Part shown: positions 1 through 8,788 of the stretch, one piece after another
How the letters are laid out: each line of letters opens with the position of its first letter
Position numbering within the stretch: the first letter of the stretch is position 1
NCBI GenBank assembly: GCA_017744285.1
Contig: JAGIBP010000003.1
Coordinates: 1-64,000, forward strand
Length of the DNA stretch: 64,000 nucleotides
Direction: 5' to 3'
Source: Variovorax sp.
Lineage (GTDB): Bacteria; Pseudomonadota; Gammaproteobacteria; Burkholderiales; Burkholderiaceae_C
Notes under the pieces: model-generated
Database searches by the model: none
What the model saw: the letters and a program-made list of their open reading frames with translations, nothing else
What the model was told of the DNA's origin: nothing
Made by a program: the position numbers and the translations under genes

Positions 1-492
1 GCACACGCCCGCGTTGTTCAACGCCTCGAAGGCCATGCCGGCGGTGAGCGCGCCGTCGCCGATGATCGCGACCGAATGGCGATCCTCGCCCTTCTGCCGT
101 GCCGCCAGCGCCATGCCGAGCGCAGCCGAGATGCTGGTCGACGAGTGCGCGGTGCCGAAGGTGTCGTACTCGCTCTCGGTGCGTTGAGGAAAGCCCGAGA
201 TGCCGCCCAGCTGGCGCAGCGTGGGCATGCGCTCGCGCCGCCCCGTGAGGATCTTGTGCGGGTAGGTCTGGTGGCCCACGTCCCACACCAGCCGATCGTG
301 CGGCGTGTTGAAGACGTGGTGCAGCGCGACCGTGAGCTCCACCGTGCCGAGATTCGAGCTGAGATGCCCCCCGGTGCGCGACACGTTGTCGAGCACGCAG
401 GTGCGCACTTCATCGGCCAGTTGCTTGAGTTGCGCGCGGTCCAGTTGCCGCAGTTGGGAAGGATCGTGGATGGTGGGAAGCAGCGGAGCCAT
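1..492 (-). CDS. dxs: 1-deoxy-D-xylulose-5-phosphate synthase, N-terminal part
   Basis: This is the first enzyme of the MEP isoprenoid pathway. It is a thiamine-diphosphate enzyme that joins pyruvate and glyceraldehyde 3-phosphate. The reverse strand reads 164 codons from an ATG at 492 to the window edge, so the gene is cut by the window and not broken. The Dxs-type N-terminus is visible: a 'GGHLSSNLG' block, '[17 protein letters not shown]', '[14 protein letters not shown]', and the ThDP motif start '[16 protein letters not shown]'. It lies 23 bases downstream of ispA on the same strand, as the third gene of the common beta/gammaproteobacterial xseB-ispA-dxs operon. Confidence 0.96.
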   Translation of the reverse strand, partial: MAPLLPTIHDPSQLRQLDRAQLKQLADEVRTCVLDNVSRTGGHLSSNLGTVELTVALHHVFNTPHDRLVWDVGHQTYPHKILTGRRERMPTLRQLGGISGFPQRTESEYDTFGTAHSSTSISAALGMALAARQKGEDRHSVAIIGDGALTAGMAFEALNNAGVC

Positions 493-515
493 GTGCTTGT
501 CGAGTCTTGTCGTCG

Positions 516-1433
516 TTATCGATCGCGATCCACGACCATGTGGGCGAGCGCGCGCAGCGCGCCCGTGTCGGCCAGCTCGCTGCGCTCCAGCGCATCGAGC
601 GCCTGCGCCAGCAGCCGGCGCGCCTCTGCGCGCGCGCCGTCGAGGCCGAGCAGCGACACGTAGGTGGGCTTGTCGCTCGCGGCGTCCTTGCCCGCCGTCT
701 TGCCGAGCGTGGCCGAATCGGCGGTCACGTCGAGGATGTCGTCGACCACCTGGAATGCCAGGCCAACGGCCGCGCCGTAGTCGCGCAATGCCGCGAGCGT
801 GACGGGCGCGACGCCGCGGCCGCAGGCCGCGCCCATTTCCACGCTGCCCTGCAGCAGCGCGCCGGTCTTGAGCCGATGCATGTTGCGCAGTTCGGCTTCG
901 CTCAGGGCCAGCCCGACGCTGGCGAGGTCGATCGCCTGTCCGCCGGCCATGCCCTGGCTGCCGGCCGCGCGCGCAAGCAGGCGGCACAGCGACGCCTGCA
1001 CGACCGGCGATATGCCGGTGCCGTCAGGCGTCAGCAATTCGAAGGCGAGCGCCTGCAGGGCGTCGCCGGCGAGGAGCGCATCGGCTTCGCCGAACTTGAC
1101 ATGCACCGTGGGCTTGCCCCGGCGCAGCACGTCGTTGTCCATGCACGGCAGGTCGTCGTGCACGAGCGAATAGGCGTGGATCAATTCGACCGCGCAGGCG
1201 GCCCGCAAGGCCGCATCGGCATCGCCGTCGACCGCCTCGCTGGCGGCCAGCACGAGCAGCGGCCGCAGGCGCTTGCCGCCGTCGAGCACGGCATAGCGCA
1301 TCGCGTCGCCGAGCTGCACCGGCGCATCGACGCCGACCCATCCGGAGAGCGCGGATTCCACGCGCGCGAGCAGCGGCTCGCTCCACGCGGCCAGGCGTGC
1401 GGCATCCCACCGCGGGATCCCGGCGACCGTCAT
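516..1433 (-). CDS. ispA: Polyprenyl (farnesyl) diphosphate synthase
   Basis: It condenses IPP with DMAPP/GPP to farnesyl diphosphate, feeding quinone and undecaprenyl synthesis. The 305-residue protein has both aspartate-rich motifs of trans-prenyltransferases: 'DDLPCMDND' followed by 'RRGKPTVH', and 'DDILDVTAD' followed by 'LGKTAGKD'. I chose the ATG at 1433 (protein MTVAGIP...) because it overlaps the xseB stop as ATGA, a usual sign of translational coupling. An in-frame start four codons earlier is possible. It sits between xseB and dxs in one operon. Confidence 0.96.
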   Translation of the reverse strand: MTVAGIPRWDAARLAAWSEPLLARVESALSGWVGVDAPVQLGDAMRYAVLDGGKRLRPLLVLAASEAVDGDADAALRAACAVELIHAYSLVHDDLPCMDNDVLRRGKPTVHVKFGEADALLAGDALQALAFELLTPDGTGISPVVQASLCRLLARAAGSQGMAGGQAIDLASVGLALSEAELRNMHRLKTGALLQGSVEMGAACGRGVAPVTLAALRDYGAAVGLAFQVVDDILDVTADSATLGKTAGKDAASDKPTYVSLLGLDGARAEARRLLAQALDALERSELADTGALRALAHMVVDRDR

Positions 1434-1696
1434 TCGGCGGTCCACACCTTGAGGCTGCCCGCGTCGAGCACCTTGATCTGGTCTTCCACCGCCTGCAGCT
1501 TGTCGCGGCAGAATGCCAGCAGCGCAGCGCCCCGCTGGTAGCTCCCGAGCAACTGGTCGAGCGGCAGCTGGCCCGCCTCGAGCTCGGTGACGAGCTGTTC
1601 GAGCTCCTGGAGGCCGGCCTCGTAGGTGGCCGGCAACGCACCGGTATCGGGCACGGCGGACTCGGCCGGCTGGGAGGAAGAAGGCACCTTGGGCAT
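1430..1696 (-). CDS. xseB: Exodeoxyribonuclease VII small subunit
   Basis: This is the small subunit of ExoVII, which degrades single-stranded DNA together with XseA (not in this window). The 88-residue protein has the family core '[20 protein letters not shown]' followed by '[13 protein letters not shown]' and a C-terminal helix ending 'LKVW'. The reading frame is open further upstream, but the ATG at 1696 gives the usual family length. It is the first gene of the xseB-ispA-dxs operon and diverges from the Rieske oxygenase gene. Confidence 0.93.
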   Translation of the reverse strand: MPKVPSSSQPAESAVPDTGALPATYEAGLQELEQLVTELEAGQLPLDQLLGSYQRGAALLAFCRDKLQAVEDQIKVLDAGSLKVWTAE

Positions 1697-1758
1697 GCGG
1701 GCTAACGGGGGTGAAACCTTACATTTTAGGGCGGGGACCCTGACCGCATGCCGGAGGG

Positions 1759-1764
1759 TACAAT
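1759..1764 (+). promoter_or_regulatory. Candidate -10 box for the Rieske gene
   Basis: The hexamer TACAAT, in the context GGGTACAATC, lies about 125 bases upstream of the oxygenase start in the 192-base divergent region. It is a close match to the sigma-70 -10 consensus. I do not see a convincing -35 at 17 bases, so this is tentative. Confidence 0.35.
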
Positions 1765-1888
1765 CACCGACTCTCCGGGCCGGCGGATGCCGACCCATTT
1801 TCTTGGGGCCGCCGCACGTCACCGCACGCCATCCACGGCAGCCATCCGTTCTTTCTCTCTCCCTGTGGGGAGCTTGGTCAGGTCACCC

Positions 1889-3028
1889 ATGTCTGATTTA
1901 AGTCTTCAACTGCAGCAGGCTTCGAGCCAACTTCCGGTTTCAGCGTATTTCGACGAGGCGCTCTTCGCCCGCGAGATGCAAGCCTTTTTTGCCGCTGGCC
2001 CGCGCTATGTCGGCCACCGCCTCGCGGTGCCCGAACCGGGCAGCTTCCACACCCTGCCGCAGGAGCAGCAGGGCCGGGTGCTGGTCCACACGCCCAAGGG
2101 CGTCGAGCTGATCTCGAACGTCTGCCGCCATCGGCAGGCGCTCATCCTCCAGGGCCGGGGCACCCTCGGCCCGACCAGCGGGGGCAACATCATCTGCCCC
2201 CTGCACCGCTGGACCTACGCCGCGGCGGACCCGCGCACGACCGGCACGCTGATCGGCGCGCCGCATTTCGAGCAGGACCCCTGCCTCAACCTGCACAACT
2301 ATCCGCTGACCGAGTGGAACGGCCTCCTGTTCGAACAGAGCGCGAACCCCGGCAGCCGCGACGTCGCGGCCGATCTCGCCAGGCTCGGCGCGCGCGCGGA
2401 CCTCGACTTCACAGGCTATGCGCTCGACCGCGTCGAACTGCACGAGTGCAACTACAACTGGAAGACCTTCATCGAGGTCTACCTGGAGGACTACCACGTC
2501 GGGCCGTTCCACCCCGGCCTGGGCAGCTTCGTCACCTGCGACGACCTGCGCTGGGAGTTCGGCCGCCACCATTCGGTGCAGACCGTGGGCGTCGCCAACC
2601 GGCTCGGACGCGCCGGCAGCCCCGTCTACCAGCGCTGGCAGGAACAGCTTCTGACGTACCGCGAGGGCAAGCCGCCGAAGTACGGCGCGATCTGGCTCAC
2701 CTACTACCCGAACGTCATGGTCGAGTGGTATCCGCACGTGCTCACCGTGTCCACGCTGCATCCGATCTCGCCGCAGAAGACGCTCAACATGGTCGAGTTC
2801 TTCTACCCCGAGGAGATCGTGGCCTTCGAGCGCGAGTTCGTCGAGGCGCAGCAGGCCGCCTACATGGAGACCTGCGTCGAGGACGACGAGATCGCCGAGC
2901 GCATGGACGCCGGCCGCCGCGCGCTCATGCTGCGCGGCGACGACGAGAGCGGCCCCTACCAGAGCCCCATGGAAGACGGCATGCAGCAGTTCCACGAGTG
3001 GTACCGGCGCGAGCTGCGCTCCGAATAA
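1889..3028 (+). CDS. Rieske [2Fe-2S] aromatic ring-hydroxylating oxygenase alpha subunit
   Basis: This is a cytoplasmic non-heme iron oxygenase component of 379 residues. The Rieske cluster ligands are visible as Cys79-x-His81 and Cys103-x2-His106. The mononuclear iron site is visible as 'EDYHVGPFH' (His203 and His208). The start ATG at 1889 is the first one after the divergent promoter region and gives a normal N-terminus; a longer open frame runs upstream to 1748. No ferredoxin, reductase or beta subunit is nearby, so it probably borrows electron partners. The substrate cannot be deduced. An EamA exporter follows after 9 bases and is probably co-transcribed. A demethylase or choline-monooxygenase-like role is possible. 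Confidence 0.88.
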   Translation: MSDLSLQLQQASSQLPVSAYFDEALFAREMQAFFAAGPRYVGHRLAVPEPGSFHTLPQEQQGRVLVHTPKGVELISNVCRHRQALILQGRGTLGPTSGGNIICPLHRWTYAAADPRTTGTLIGAPHFEQDPCLNLHNYPLTEWNGLLFEQSANPGSRDVAADLARLGARADLDFTGYALDRVELHECNYNWKTFIEVYLEDYHVGPFHPGLGSFVTCDDLRWEFGRHHSVQTVGVANRLGRAGSPVYQRWQEQLLTYREGKPPKYGAIWLTYYPNVMVEWYPHVLTVSTLHPISPQKTLNMVEFFYPEEIVAFEREFVEAQQAAYMETCVEDDEIAERMDAGRRALMLRGDDESGPYQSPMEDGMQQFHEWYRRELRSE

Positions 3029-3037
3029 GACGCCCCG

Positions 3038-3970
3038 ATGCAAGCGCTCTGGATGGTGCTCGGGGCGCTGCTGTTCGCCACGATGGGCGTGTGCGTGAAG
3101 ATCGCCTCGGCGTGGTTTTCCAGCGCCGAGCTGGTCTTCTACCGCGGCCTGATCGGCATCGTGTTCCTCTGGCTGATCGCGCGCCAGCGCGGCGTGACGC
3201 TGGCCACGCGCTATCCCGGCATGCACGCGTGGCGCAGCCTGATCGGCGTGGTGTCGCTGGGCGCCTGGTTCTATGCCATCGCCTACATGCCGCTCGCGAC
3301 GGCGATGACGCTCAACTACATGAGCAGCGTCTGGATCGCCGCCTTCCTGGTCGGCGGCACGCTGCTGGCGTGGGTGCCCGTGCCGGGGCGCGACGGCCGC
3401 GCGCAGCGCCCGCCCCTGCACGGCGCGCTGGTGCTCACGGTGCTCGCGGGCTTCGCCGGCGTGGTGCTGATGCTCAAGCCTTCCGTCGAGGGCAGCCAGG
3501 GCTTCGCCGGCCTGCTCGGGCTGCTGTCGGGACTCACGGCCGCCTTCGCCTACATGCAGGTGGTGGCCCTCTCGCGCATCGGCGAGCCCGAGGCGCGCAC
3601 CGTCTTCTACTTCGCCGTGGGCGCCGCGGTGGCCGGCGGCCTCGGCACGCTCATGGGGCCGTCCACGCCGTACAGCGAGTGGACCTGGGCGCACGCCGCC
3701 TGGCTCTTCCCGGTGGGCGTGCTCGCGGCGCTCGGGCAGCTTTGCATGACGCGCGCCTACGCCACGGCGAAGACGCAAAGCGGTACGCTCGTGGTCGCGA
3801 ACCTGCAGTACTCGGGCATCGTCTTCGCCGCGATGTACAGCGTGCTGCTGTTCGACGACCACATCGACGCATCCGGCTGGGCCGGCATGGGCCTGATCGT
3901 CGCCAGCGGCATCGCGGCCACGGTGCTGCGGCAGCGTTCGCTGCCCAAGGCGCCGGCCGAGGAACATTGA
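3038..3970 (+). CDS. DMT superfamily (EamA) transporter
   Basis: This 310-residue polytopic membrane protein has two EamA repeats and about ten hydrophobic segments. It starts directly with a membrane segment ('MQALWMVLGALLFATMGVCVKI'). The first repeat ends near residue 145 and the second contains 'GLLGLLSGLTAAFAYMQVVALSRIGEPEARTV'. EamA proteins usually export metabolites such as amino acids or purines; the substrate here is unknown. The gene is 9 bases after the Rieske oxygenase and 11 bases before the sulfurtransferase, so it sits in a short co-directional operon. Confidence 0.85.
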   Translation: MQALWMVLGALLFATMGVCVKIASAWFSSAELVFYRGLIGIVFLWLIARQRGVTLATRYPGMHAWRSLIGVVSLGAWFYAIAYMPLATAMTLNYMSSVWIAAFLVGGTLLAWVPVPGRDGRAQRPPLHGALVLTVLAGFAGVVLMLKPSVEGSQGFAGLLGLLSGLTAAFAYMQVVALSRIGEPEARTVFYFAVGAAVAGGLGTLMGPSTPYSEWTWAHAAWLFPVGVLAALGQLCMTRAYATAKTQSGTLVVANLQYSGIVFAAMYSVLLFDDHIDASGWAGMGLIVASGIAATVLRQRSLPKAPAEEH

Positions 3971-3981
3971 AGGATCGCCAC

Positions 3982-4887
3982 ATGTACACCACCCTCCTCT
4001 CCGCCGAACAACTGATGGCCCTGCAGTCCGCCGATGCGCGGCTGATGGTGTTCGACTGCAGCTTCGACCTGATGAAGCCCGAAGCCGGCGTGCAGCTCTA
4101 CCGGGCCGCGCACATCCCGGGCGCCGTCTACGCCAACCTCGACACCGACCTGAGCGCCAAGCACGGCGTGGCCGGCGCGCATGGCGTGGTGGTGGCGCAG
4201 GACGCCGGCCCGCCCGCCTCGGGCGGGCGGCATCCGCTGCCCAGCCGCGAGAAGTTCGCGGCGTGGCTCTCGAGCGTGGGCTTCGCGAACGACATGCAGG
4301 CCGTGGCCTACGACCGCAACGGCGCCAACTACTGCGGGCGCCTGTGGTGGATGCTCAAGTGGATGGGCCACGAAGCGGTCGCAGTGCTCGACGGCGGCCT
4401 GCAGGCCTGGCAGGCCGCGGGCGGCGCGGTGACCGACCGCGAGGAGCCCTCGCACTTCCAGTCGAACTTCGTCGCTGGCGAGCCGCTGGTGCAGCTCGTG
4501 AACACGAAGACGGTCGCGGCGCGGCTCGAGCAGCCCGGCCAGACGCTGATCGACGCGCGCGCACCCCAGCGCTATCGCGGCGAGGTGGAACCTCTGGACC
4601 CGATTGCCGGTCACATCCCGGGGGCCCTGAACCGGCCCTTTACGGAGAACCTCGGGCCCGACGGCAAGTTCAAGCCGGCCGCGCAGCTGCGCGCCGAGTT
4701 CGAAAGCCTGCTGGGGGGCCGCGAGGCCTCCACGGTCGTCCATCAGTGCGGCAGCGGCGTGAGCGCGGTGCCCAACCTCCTTGCGATGCAGGTCGCGGGA
4801 CTGGGTTCGACCGCGCTCTATGCCGGCAGCTGGAGCGAGTGGAGCAATACGCCGGGGCTGCCGACCCGGCAAGGCGCAGAACCATGA
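3982..4887 (+). CDS. Rhodanese-type sulfurtransferase (3-mercaptopyruvate/thiosulfate)
   Basis: This 301-residue protein has tandem rhodanese domains. Only the second domain carries the catalytic cysteine, Cys256, in the loop 'CGSGVSA'. That loop is closer to the mercaptopyruvate sulfurtransferase type (CG[S/T]GVT) than to the thiosulfate type. The first domain has the usual 'DRNGANYCGRLWWMLKWMGH' and 'VLDGGLQAW' blocks. It is a soluble cytoplasmic enzyme that transfers sulfur from mercaptopyruvate or thiosulfate to thiols or cyanide. Its stop overlaps the next gene's start (ATGA), linking it to the ZrgA-like metal cluster. Confidence 0.88.
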   Translation: MYTTLLSAEQLMALQSADARLMVFDCSFDLMKPEAGVQLYRAAHIPGAVYANLDTDLSAKHGVAGAHGVVVAQDAGPPASGGRHPLPSREKFAAWLSSVGFANDMQAVAYDRNGANYCGRLWWMLKWMGHEAVAVLDGGLQAWQAAGGAVTDREEPSHFQSNFVAGEPLVQLVNTKTVAARLEQPGQTLIDARAPQRYRGEVEPLDPIAGHIPGALNRPFTENLGPDGKFKPAAQLRAEFESLLGGREASTVVHQCGSGVSAVPNLLAMQVAGLGSTALYAGSWSEWSNTPGLPTRQGAEP

Positions 4888-5429
4888 CATTGACGAGCCG
4901 GCGGCTCATTTCGCTGGCATTGACCGCACTTGTCGCAACACCCCTCGCCGCCTTCGCGCAGGCCCAGCGTGCCCACGTGCACGGACAGGTCAGGCTCGAG
5001 GTCGCGATCGAGGGCCCCACGGTGGTGATCGAGATGCAATCGCCCCTCGACAACTTCACCGGCTTCGAGCGCGCTCCGCGCACCGACGCCGAAAAGAAGA
5101 CGGCCGATGCCGTCGTGGCCCAACTGCGCGCGGCGGACCAGCTCTTTCGCATCGACCCGGTGGCCAATTGCAAGCTCGGCCCCGTGACGCTGCGCTCGCC
5201 GGCGCTCGGGCTGGGCCAGGCCGAAGGCGAGGCGTCCGAAGGCCACGCGGACCTCGACGGCACCTTCGCCTTCAACTGCACCAACGCGGCGGCGGCGAAG
5301 TTCATCGACGTGGGCCTCTTCGGCGCCTTCAAGGGCCCGCGCCAGATCGACGCGCAGATCGCATCGCCGCAGGGGCAGTTCAAGCGGTCGCTCAAGCGCC
5401 CCGCCGAACGGCTGGCATGGAGCAAGTGA
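4884..5429 (+). CDS. DUF2796 (ZrgA-like) periplasmic protein
   Basis: This 181-residue protein has a clear signal peptide ending near 'AAFAQA' and a 'RAHVHGQVRLEVAIEG' start typical of DUF2796. Members of this family include ZrgA of Vibrio cholerae, part of a zinc-regulated uptake system. The C-terminal half has the conserved 'FAFNCTNAAAAKFIDVGLFGAFKG' region with single cysteines. The start ATG overlaps the preceding stop (ATGA). It is followed within 8 bases by an ABC ATPase, an FtsX-like permease and a DUF3299 protein, the partner set known for ZrgA systems. A zinc role is inferred from family and context. Confidence 0.82.
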   Translation: MTLTSRRLISLALTALVATPLAAFAQAQRAHVHGQVRLEVAIEGPTVVIEMQSPLDNFTGFERAPRTDAEKKTADAVVAQLRAADQLFRIDPVANCKLGPVTLRSPALGLGQAEGEASEGHADLDGTFAFNCTNAAAAKFIDVGLFGAFKGPRQIDAQIASPQGQFKRSLKRPAERLAWSK

Positions 5430-5436
5430 CCCGGCC

Positions 5437-6141
5437 GTGAATCCCGTCCTGTCGGCGCAATCGCTGCGCTTTTGCTGGCCCGGCGCGAAGGCGCCCTGCA
5501 TCGACATCGAGCGGCTCGACGTCGCGGCCGGCGAGGCCGTGTTCCTGCACGGCCCGAGCGGCTGCGGCAAGAGCACGCTGCTGTCGCTGATGGCGGGCGT
5601 GCTGGTCGCCGACGCGGGCCGCGCCACGCTGCTCGGGCACGACTGGGGCGCGCTCCCGGGCGCGGCGCGCGACCGGCTGCGCGTGGCGCACGTGGGCTAC
5701 ATCTTCCAGCAGTTCAACCTGCTGCCGTATCTCAGCGTGATCGACAACGTGCTGCTGCCCTGCCGCTTCTCGGCGCGGCGCATGGCACGGGCCAGCCGCG
5801 AAGGCCGGGCGCGCGCCCAGGCCGAACACCTGCTCGGGCAGATGGGCCTGGATGCCAGCCTGTGGCGGCGGCAGGCCATGCAGCTGTCGGTCGGCCAGCA
5901 GCAGCGCGTGGCGGCGGCGCGCGCGCTGATCGGGCATCCGGAAGTCGTGATCGCCGACGAGCCGACCTCGGCGCTCGACGAAGACCGCCGCGAAGCCTTT
6001 CTCGACGTGCTGCTCACGGCCTGCGCGACAAACCACAGCGCGCTGGTGTTCGTGAGCCATGACCAGCGGATCGCGGCGCGTTTCGCGCGCCACGTCCTGC
6101 TGCCGGACATCAACCGCGCCGCGGCGGGGGCAGGTGGATGA
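5437..6141 (+). CDS. ABC transporter ATP-binding protein (LolD/MacB type)
   Basis: This 234-residue ATPase has Walker A 'GPSGCGKST', signature 'LSVGQQQRVA' and Walker B 'VVIADEPTSALD', followed by a switch histidine in 'VSHD'. The start codon is GTG at 5437, the first one after the stop of the DUF2796 gene. It overlaps the next gene's start (ATGA at 6138), so the ATPase and permease are probably made in fixed ratio. The likely role is energising the FtsX-like permease of the same operon in metal or lipoprotein-type envelope transport. Confidence 0.88.
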   Translation: MNPVLSAQSLRFCWPGAKAPCIDIERLDVAAGEAVFLHGPSGCGKSTLLSLMAGVLVADAGRATLLGHDWGALPGAARDRLRVAHVGYIFQQFNLLPYLSVIDNVLLPCRFSARRMARASREGRARAQAEHLLGQMGLDASLWRRQAMQLSVGQQQRVAAARALIGHPEVVIADEPTSALDEDRREAFLDVLLTACATNHSALVFVSHDQRIAARFARHVLLPDINRAAAGAGG

Positions 6142-7400
6142 AGGCGCTCTTCGGCATCGCCTGGCGCAGCGCGTGGAACCGCCGCTTCACGCTCGCGCTC
6201 ACCGTGCTGTCGATCGCGCTGTCGACCTTCCTGCTGCTGGGCGTCGAGCGCATCCGCACCGAGATGCGTGAGAACTTCGCCTCGTCGGTGTCGGGCACCG
6301 ACCTGATCGTGGGCGCACGCACCGGCTCGACGCAACTGCTGCTGTATTCGGTATTTCGGATCGGCTCCGCCACCAACAACGTGCAGTGGAAGAGCCTCCA
6401 GGCCCTGGCCGCGCATCCCGCCGTGAACTGGGTGGTGCCGCTCTCGCTCGGCGACTCGCATCGTGGCTTCCCGGTGCTGGCGACCACGCCCGCGTATTTC
6501 GACCATTTCCGGTACGGCGACCGGCAGCCGCTGCGCCTGCGCGAGGGCCGGCCCTTCGGCGGTCTTTTCGACGCGGTGATCGGCGCCGAAGTGGCCGATC
6601 GGCTCGGCTACCGCGCGGGCCAGGCGATCACGCTCGCGCACGGCGGCGGCGAGCTCGACGTCGCCGACCATGCCGACAAGCCCTTCACCGTGGTCGGCGT
6701 GCTCGCGCGCACCGGCACGCCGGTCGATCGCACGGTGCACATCGGCCTGGGCGCGATGGAGGCGATCCATCTCGAATGGGCCGGCGGCGCGCCGATGCCG
6801 GGCGTGAAGATCCCGGCCGAGCAGGTGCGCAAGTTCGACCTCACGCCCAGGAACGTGACGGCCGCGCTCGTCGGCCTGAAGAACCGCGCCGCGGTGTTCG
6901 CGGTGCAACGCTGGGTCTCGACCTACGGCGCGGAACCGTTGATGGCGATCCTGCCGGGCGTGGCGCTCGACGAACTGTGGGGCGTGGTGGGCATCGGCGA
7001 GAACGCGCTGCTGCTCATGTCGGCGCTGGTCGGGCTGGTCAGCCTCGCGGGTCTGGTGTCGGTGGTGATGGCCGGCCTCAATGAACGGCGCCGCGAGCTG
7101 GCGGTGCTGCGCGCGGTCGGCGCGCGCCTTCGGCACGTGATGGCGCTGCTGGCGCTCGAAGGCGCCATGGTCACGCTGGGGGGCGTGCTGATCGGCGTGG
7201 CGCTCTGGGCGCTCGGCATCGCGGCGCTCTCGCCGTGGCTGCAATCGCGCTTCGGACTCGCCCTGGCGCTCACTGCCCCGACCTCCGGCGAATGGCTGCT
7301 GCTGGCGAGCCTGATCGCCGCGGGCTGGCTCGCCAGCCTGCTGCCGGGCATTCGCGCCTATCGTCTCTCTCTGGCCGACGGCCTCTCTCCCAGGATCTGA
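6138..7400 (+). CDS. FtsX/MacB-like ABC transporter permease
   Basis: This 420-residue membrane protein has the FtsX-type layout: one N-terminal TM (about residues 17-38), a large periplasmic domain, then three C-terminal TMs (about 285-305, 335-355, 375-400). The segment just after the second TM reads 'NERRRELAVLRAVGAR', the coupling helix typical of this family. It is translationally coupled to the ATPase upstream and followed by the DUF3299 gene after 2 bases. In ZrgA-type clusters this permease works with the DUF2796 protein; the actual substrate is not shown by sequence. Confidence 0.87.
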   Translation: MKALFGIAWRSAWNRRFTLALTVLSIALSTFLLLGVERIRTEMRENFASSVSGTDLIVGARTGSTQLLLYSVFRIGSATNNVQWKSLQALAAHPAVNWVVPLSLGDSHRGFPVLATTPAYFDHFRYGDRQPLRLREGRPFGGLFDAVIGAEVADRLGYRAGQAITLAHGGGELDVADHADKPFTVVGVLARTGTPVDRTVHIGLGAMEAIHLEWAGGAPMPGVKIPAEQVRKFDLTPRNVTAALVGLKNRAAVFAVQRWVSTYGAEPLMAILPGVALDELWGVVGIGENALLLMSALVGLVSLAGLVSVVMAGLNERRRELAVLRAVGARLRHVMALLALEGAMVTLGGVLIGVALWALGIAALSPWLQSRFGLALALTAPTSGEWLLLASLIAAGWLASLLPGIRAYRLSLADGLSPRI

Positions 7401-7402
7401 AC

Positions 7403-8002
7403 ATGACGCTGCGTCTTCCTCTTTCCTTCCTCCTGGCCGTCGTCGTCGCCGGCGGCGCGCTCGCGGCCGAGCCTTCGCCCTCGGCCACGTCGCCCACCCG
7501 CCCGCTCGGCGCCCCTGCGGCGAGCGACAAGGCGGTGCCCGGCCAGCCCCGCGTCATCGCCTGGGAAGAGCTGGTGCCCAAGGACTGGGACCCGATGAAG
7601 GAACTCAAGGGCATCGATCTCGGCAAGCTCGACGACGGCGATCCGCGCGCCAGCGAGCTGCTCCTGAAGCTGCAGGAGGCCTCGAACAACGCGCCCACCA
7701 ATGCGGCGCTGAACGGGGTCGAGGTCAAGATCCCGGGCTTCGTCGTGCCGCTCGAGGAGAACAAGGGCGAGATCACCGAGTTCCTGCTGGTGCCCTACTT
7801 CGGCGCCTGCATCCACACGCCGCCGCCGCCGGCCAACCAGATCCTGCATGTGCGCCCCAAGCAGGGCGCGAAGTTCCGCGCCATGGACACGGTCTGGGTC
7901 GCCGGCAAGCTGCAGACCGTGCGCAACGACTCGATGATGGGCGTGAGCGGCTATCACATCGCGGCCGACAGCGTCACCAAATACACCGGCGGCGCGAAGT
8001 AG
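7403..8002 (+). CDS. DUF3299 secreted protein of the metal cluster
   Basis: This 199-residue protein begins with a signal peptide (cleavage near 'GGALAAEP') and has the DUF3299 core: '[38 protein letters not shown]'. The single cysteine and histidine in '[10 protein letters not shown]' are the conserved family motif. It is the last gene of the DUF2796-ATPase-permease operon, starting 2 bases after the permease stop. DUF3299 proteins regularly occur with ZrgA and are thought to be periplasmic accessory factors. The start ATG at 7403 is preferred over an open upstream extension inside the permease gene. Confidence 0.82.
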   Translation: MTLRLPLSFLLAVVVAGGALAAEPSPSATSPTRPLGAPAASDKAVPGQPRVIAWEELVPKDWDPMKELKGIDLGKLDDGDPRASELLLKLQEASNNAPTNAALNGVEVKIPGFVVPLEENKGEITEFLLVPYFGACIHTPPPPANQILHVRPKQGAKFRAMDTVWVAGKLQTVRNDSMMGVSGYHIAADSVTKYTGGAK

Positions 8003-8057
8003 TCGGGTCCGCGGCCGCGCGGCGCGTAGCATGGTCGTTTTCAACCAGGAGAACGCC

Positions 8058-8267
8058 ATGACCAGTCACGTCTACAAGCTGATCGAACTCACCGGCTCCT
8101 CGCCGAGCAGCAGCGACGACGCGGTGCGCCGCGCCATCACCAAGGCCAGCGAATCGGTGCGCGGCATCCAGTGGTTCGAGGTGACGGAGACGCGCGGCCA
8201 CGTGGTCGACGGCAAGGTCGCCCACTGGCAAGTCACGCTGAAGGTCGGCTTCACTCTCGAGGACTGA
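8058..8267 (+). CDS. Dodecin (flavin-binding)
   Basis: This 69-residue protein matches the dodecin family over its full length: '[24 protein letters not shown]' then '[27 protein letters not shown]'. Dodecins form 12-mer shells that store and protect riboflavin, FMN or CoA. The tryptophan in 'IQWFEV' is the conserved flavin-stacking residue. A good ribosome site, AGGAG, lies 7 bases before the ATG. It stands alone, convergent with the acidic small gene downstream. Confidence 0.93.
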   Translation: MTSHVYKLIELTGSSPSSSDDAVRRAITKASESVRGIQWFEVTETRGHVVDGKVAHWQVTLKVGFTLED

Positions 8268-8289
8268 ACCAGCGGCCGCGGCCGCGGGG

Positions 8290-8532
8290 TCAGTCCGGCG
8301 CCTGCATCACGCGATCGGACTCCTCGTCGGCCAGGACGTTGTCGGCGTCGAGTTCGCTGGCATCGGTGAGGTCGATGCCGGTTTCCTCCGAGAGCTCGTC
8401 CGCCGCCTCGGCGTCGTCCGCGGCGGAGTCGAATTCCTCTTCGGCTTCGTCGGTCGAGGTGTCTTCGATGTCGTCGCTCTCAGGTTCGCCTGCGGCTTCT
8501 CCGGGACGCAGAGGGGGTTCGGCGCTGATCAT
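8290..8532 (-). CDS. Small, very acidic hypothetical protein
   Basis: This 80-residue protein is dominated by Asp, Glu, Ala and Ser, with almost no basic residues. It has no membrane segment and no recognisable domain, and is probably disordered. Support for a real gene is an AGGAG ribosome site 7 bases before the ATG at 8532 and a frame that ends cleanly in the gap before the convergent dodecin gene. The acidic run is partly a product of GAx/GCx-rich coding, so I keep moderate confidence. I do not recognise a function. Confidence 0.55.
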   Translation of the reverse strand: MISAEPPLRPGEAAGEPESDDIEDTSTDEAEEEFDSAADDAEAADELSEETGIDLTDASELDADNVLADEESDRVMQAPD

Positions 8533-8788
8533 GATCGGACTCCTGAAGAAGTGAAACTCCCCCCATGCCGCTTCGCGGCTCCCCCCTCTCTCGACTTCGT
8601 CGGGAGGGGGGCGCACCCGGCGGCCCGGCCAAGCCGGTTCCGCGGGTGCCCTGGCCTTTGCTGCGCCGGTTTCATGGGTGGGGGCGCGAAGCGAACTGGG
8701 AAGGACAAGGCCGAGTGTGAGCCCCCACAGGCCCGGCCGCGTCGCCAAAGCGGCAACAAGCGTTTCAGAACGTGCGTTCTGTGACCAT
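8533..8788. repeat. 256-base gene-free region with hairpin-rich intergenic element
   Basis: No plausible gene is present. At 8581-8611 there is a hairpin with arms CCCCCCT and AGGGGGG, embedded in a 'CCCCATGCCGCTTCGCGGCT' context. This resembles the dispersed intergenic repeats of Comamonadaceae genomes. There is no second copy in the window, so repeat status is inference from memory of related genomes. The region separates the minus-strand acidic gene from the ZIP gene end. Confidence 0.4.
8766..8781. other. Compact palindrome after the ZIP gene
   Basis: The sequence CAGAACGTGCGTTCTG is a 7-bp perfect inverted repeat with a 2-base centre, 7 bases beyond the ZIP transporter stop codon. It could be a small transcription-end hairpin, but no T-run follows, or a protein-binding site. 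Confidence 0.35.

Noticed and set aside
1940..3967. A 675-codon minus-strand frame across the Rieske and EamA genes
   Set aside because: It crosses two well-supported genes, has Arg/His/Gly-rich composition, and has no start signal or domain.
5697..7244. A 515-codon minus-strand frame over the ABC ATPase and permease
   Set aside because: It is antisense to genes with Walker and FtsX motifs, is Gln/His/Arg-rich, and has no homology I can recognise.
8766..8781. LexA or other known operator in the palindrome CAGAACG-TG-CGTTCTG
   Set aside because: It does not fit the CTGT-N8-ACAG pattern and lies after a stop codon, not before a gene.
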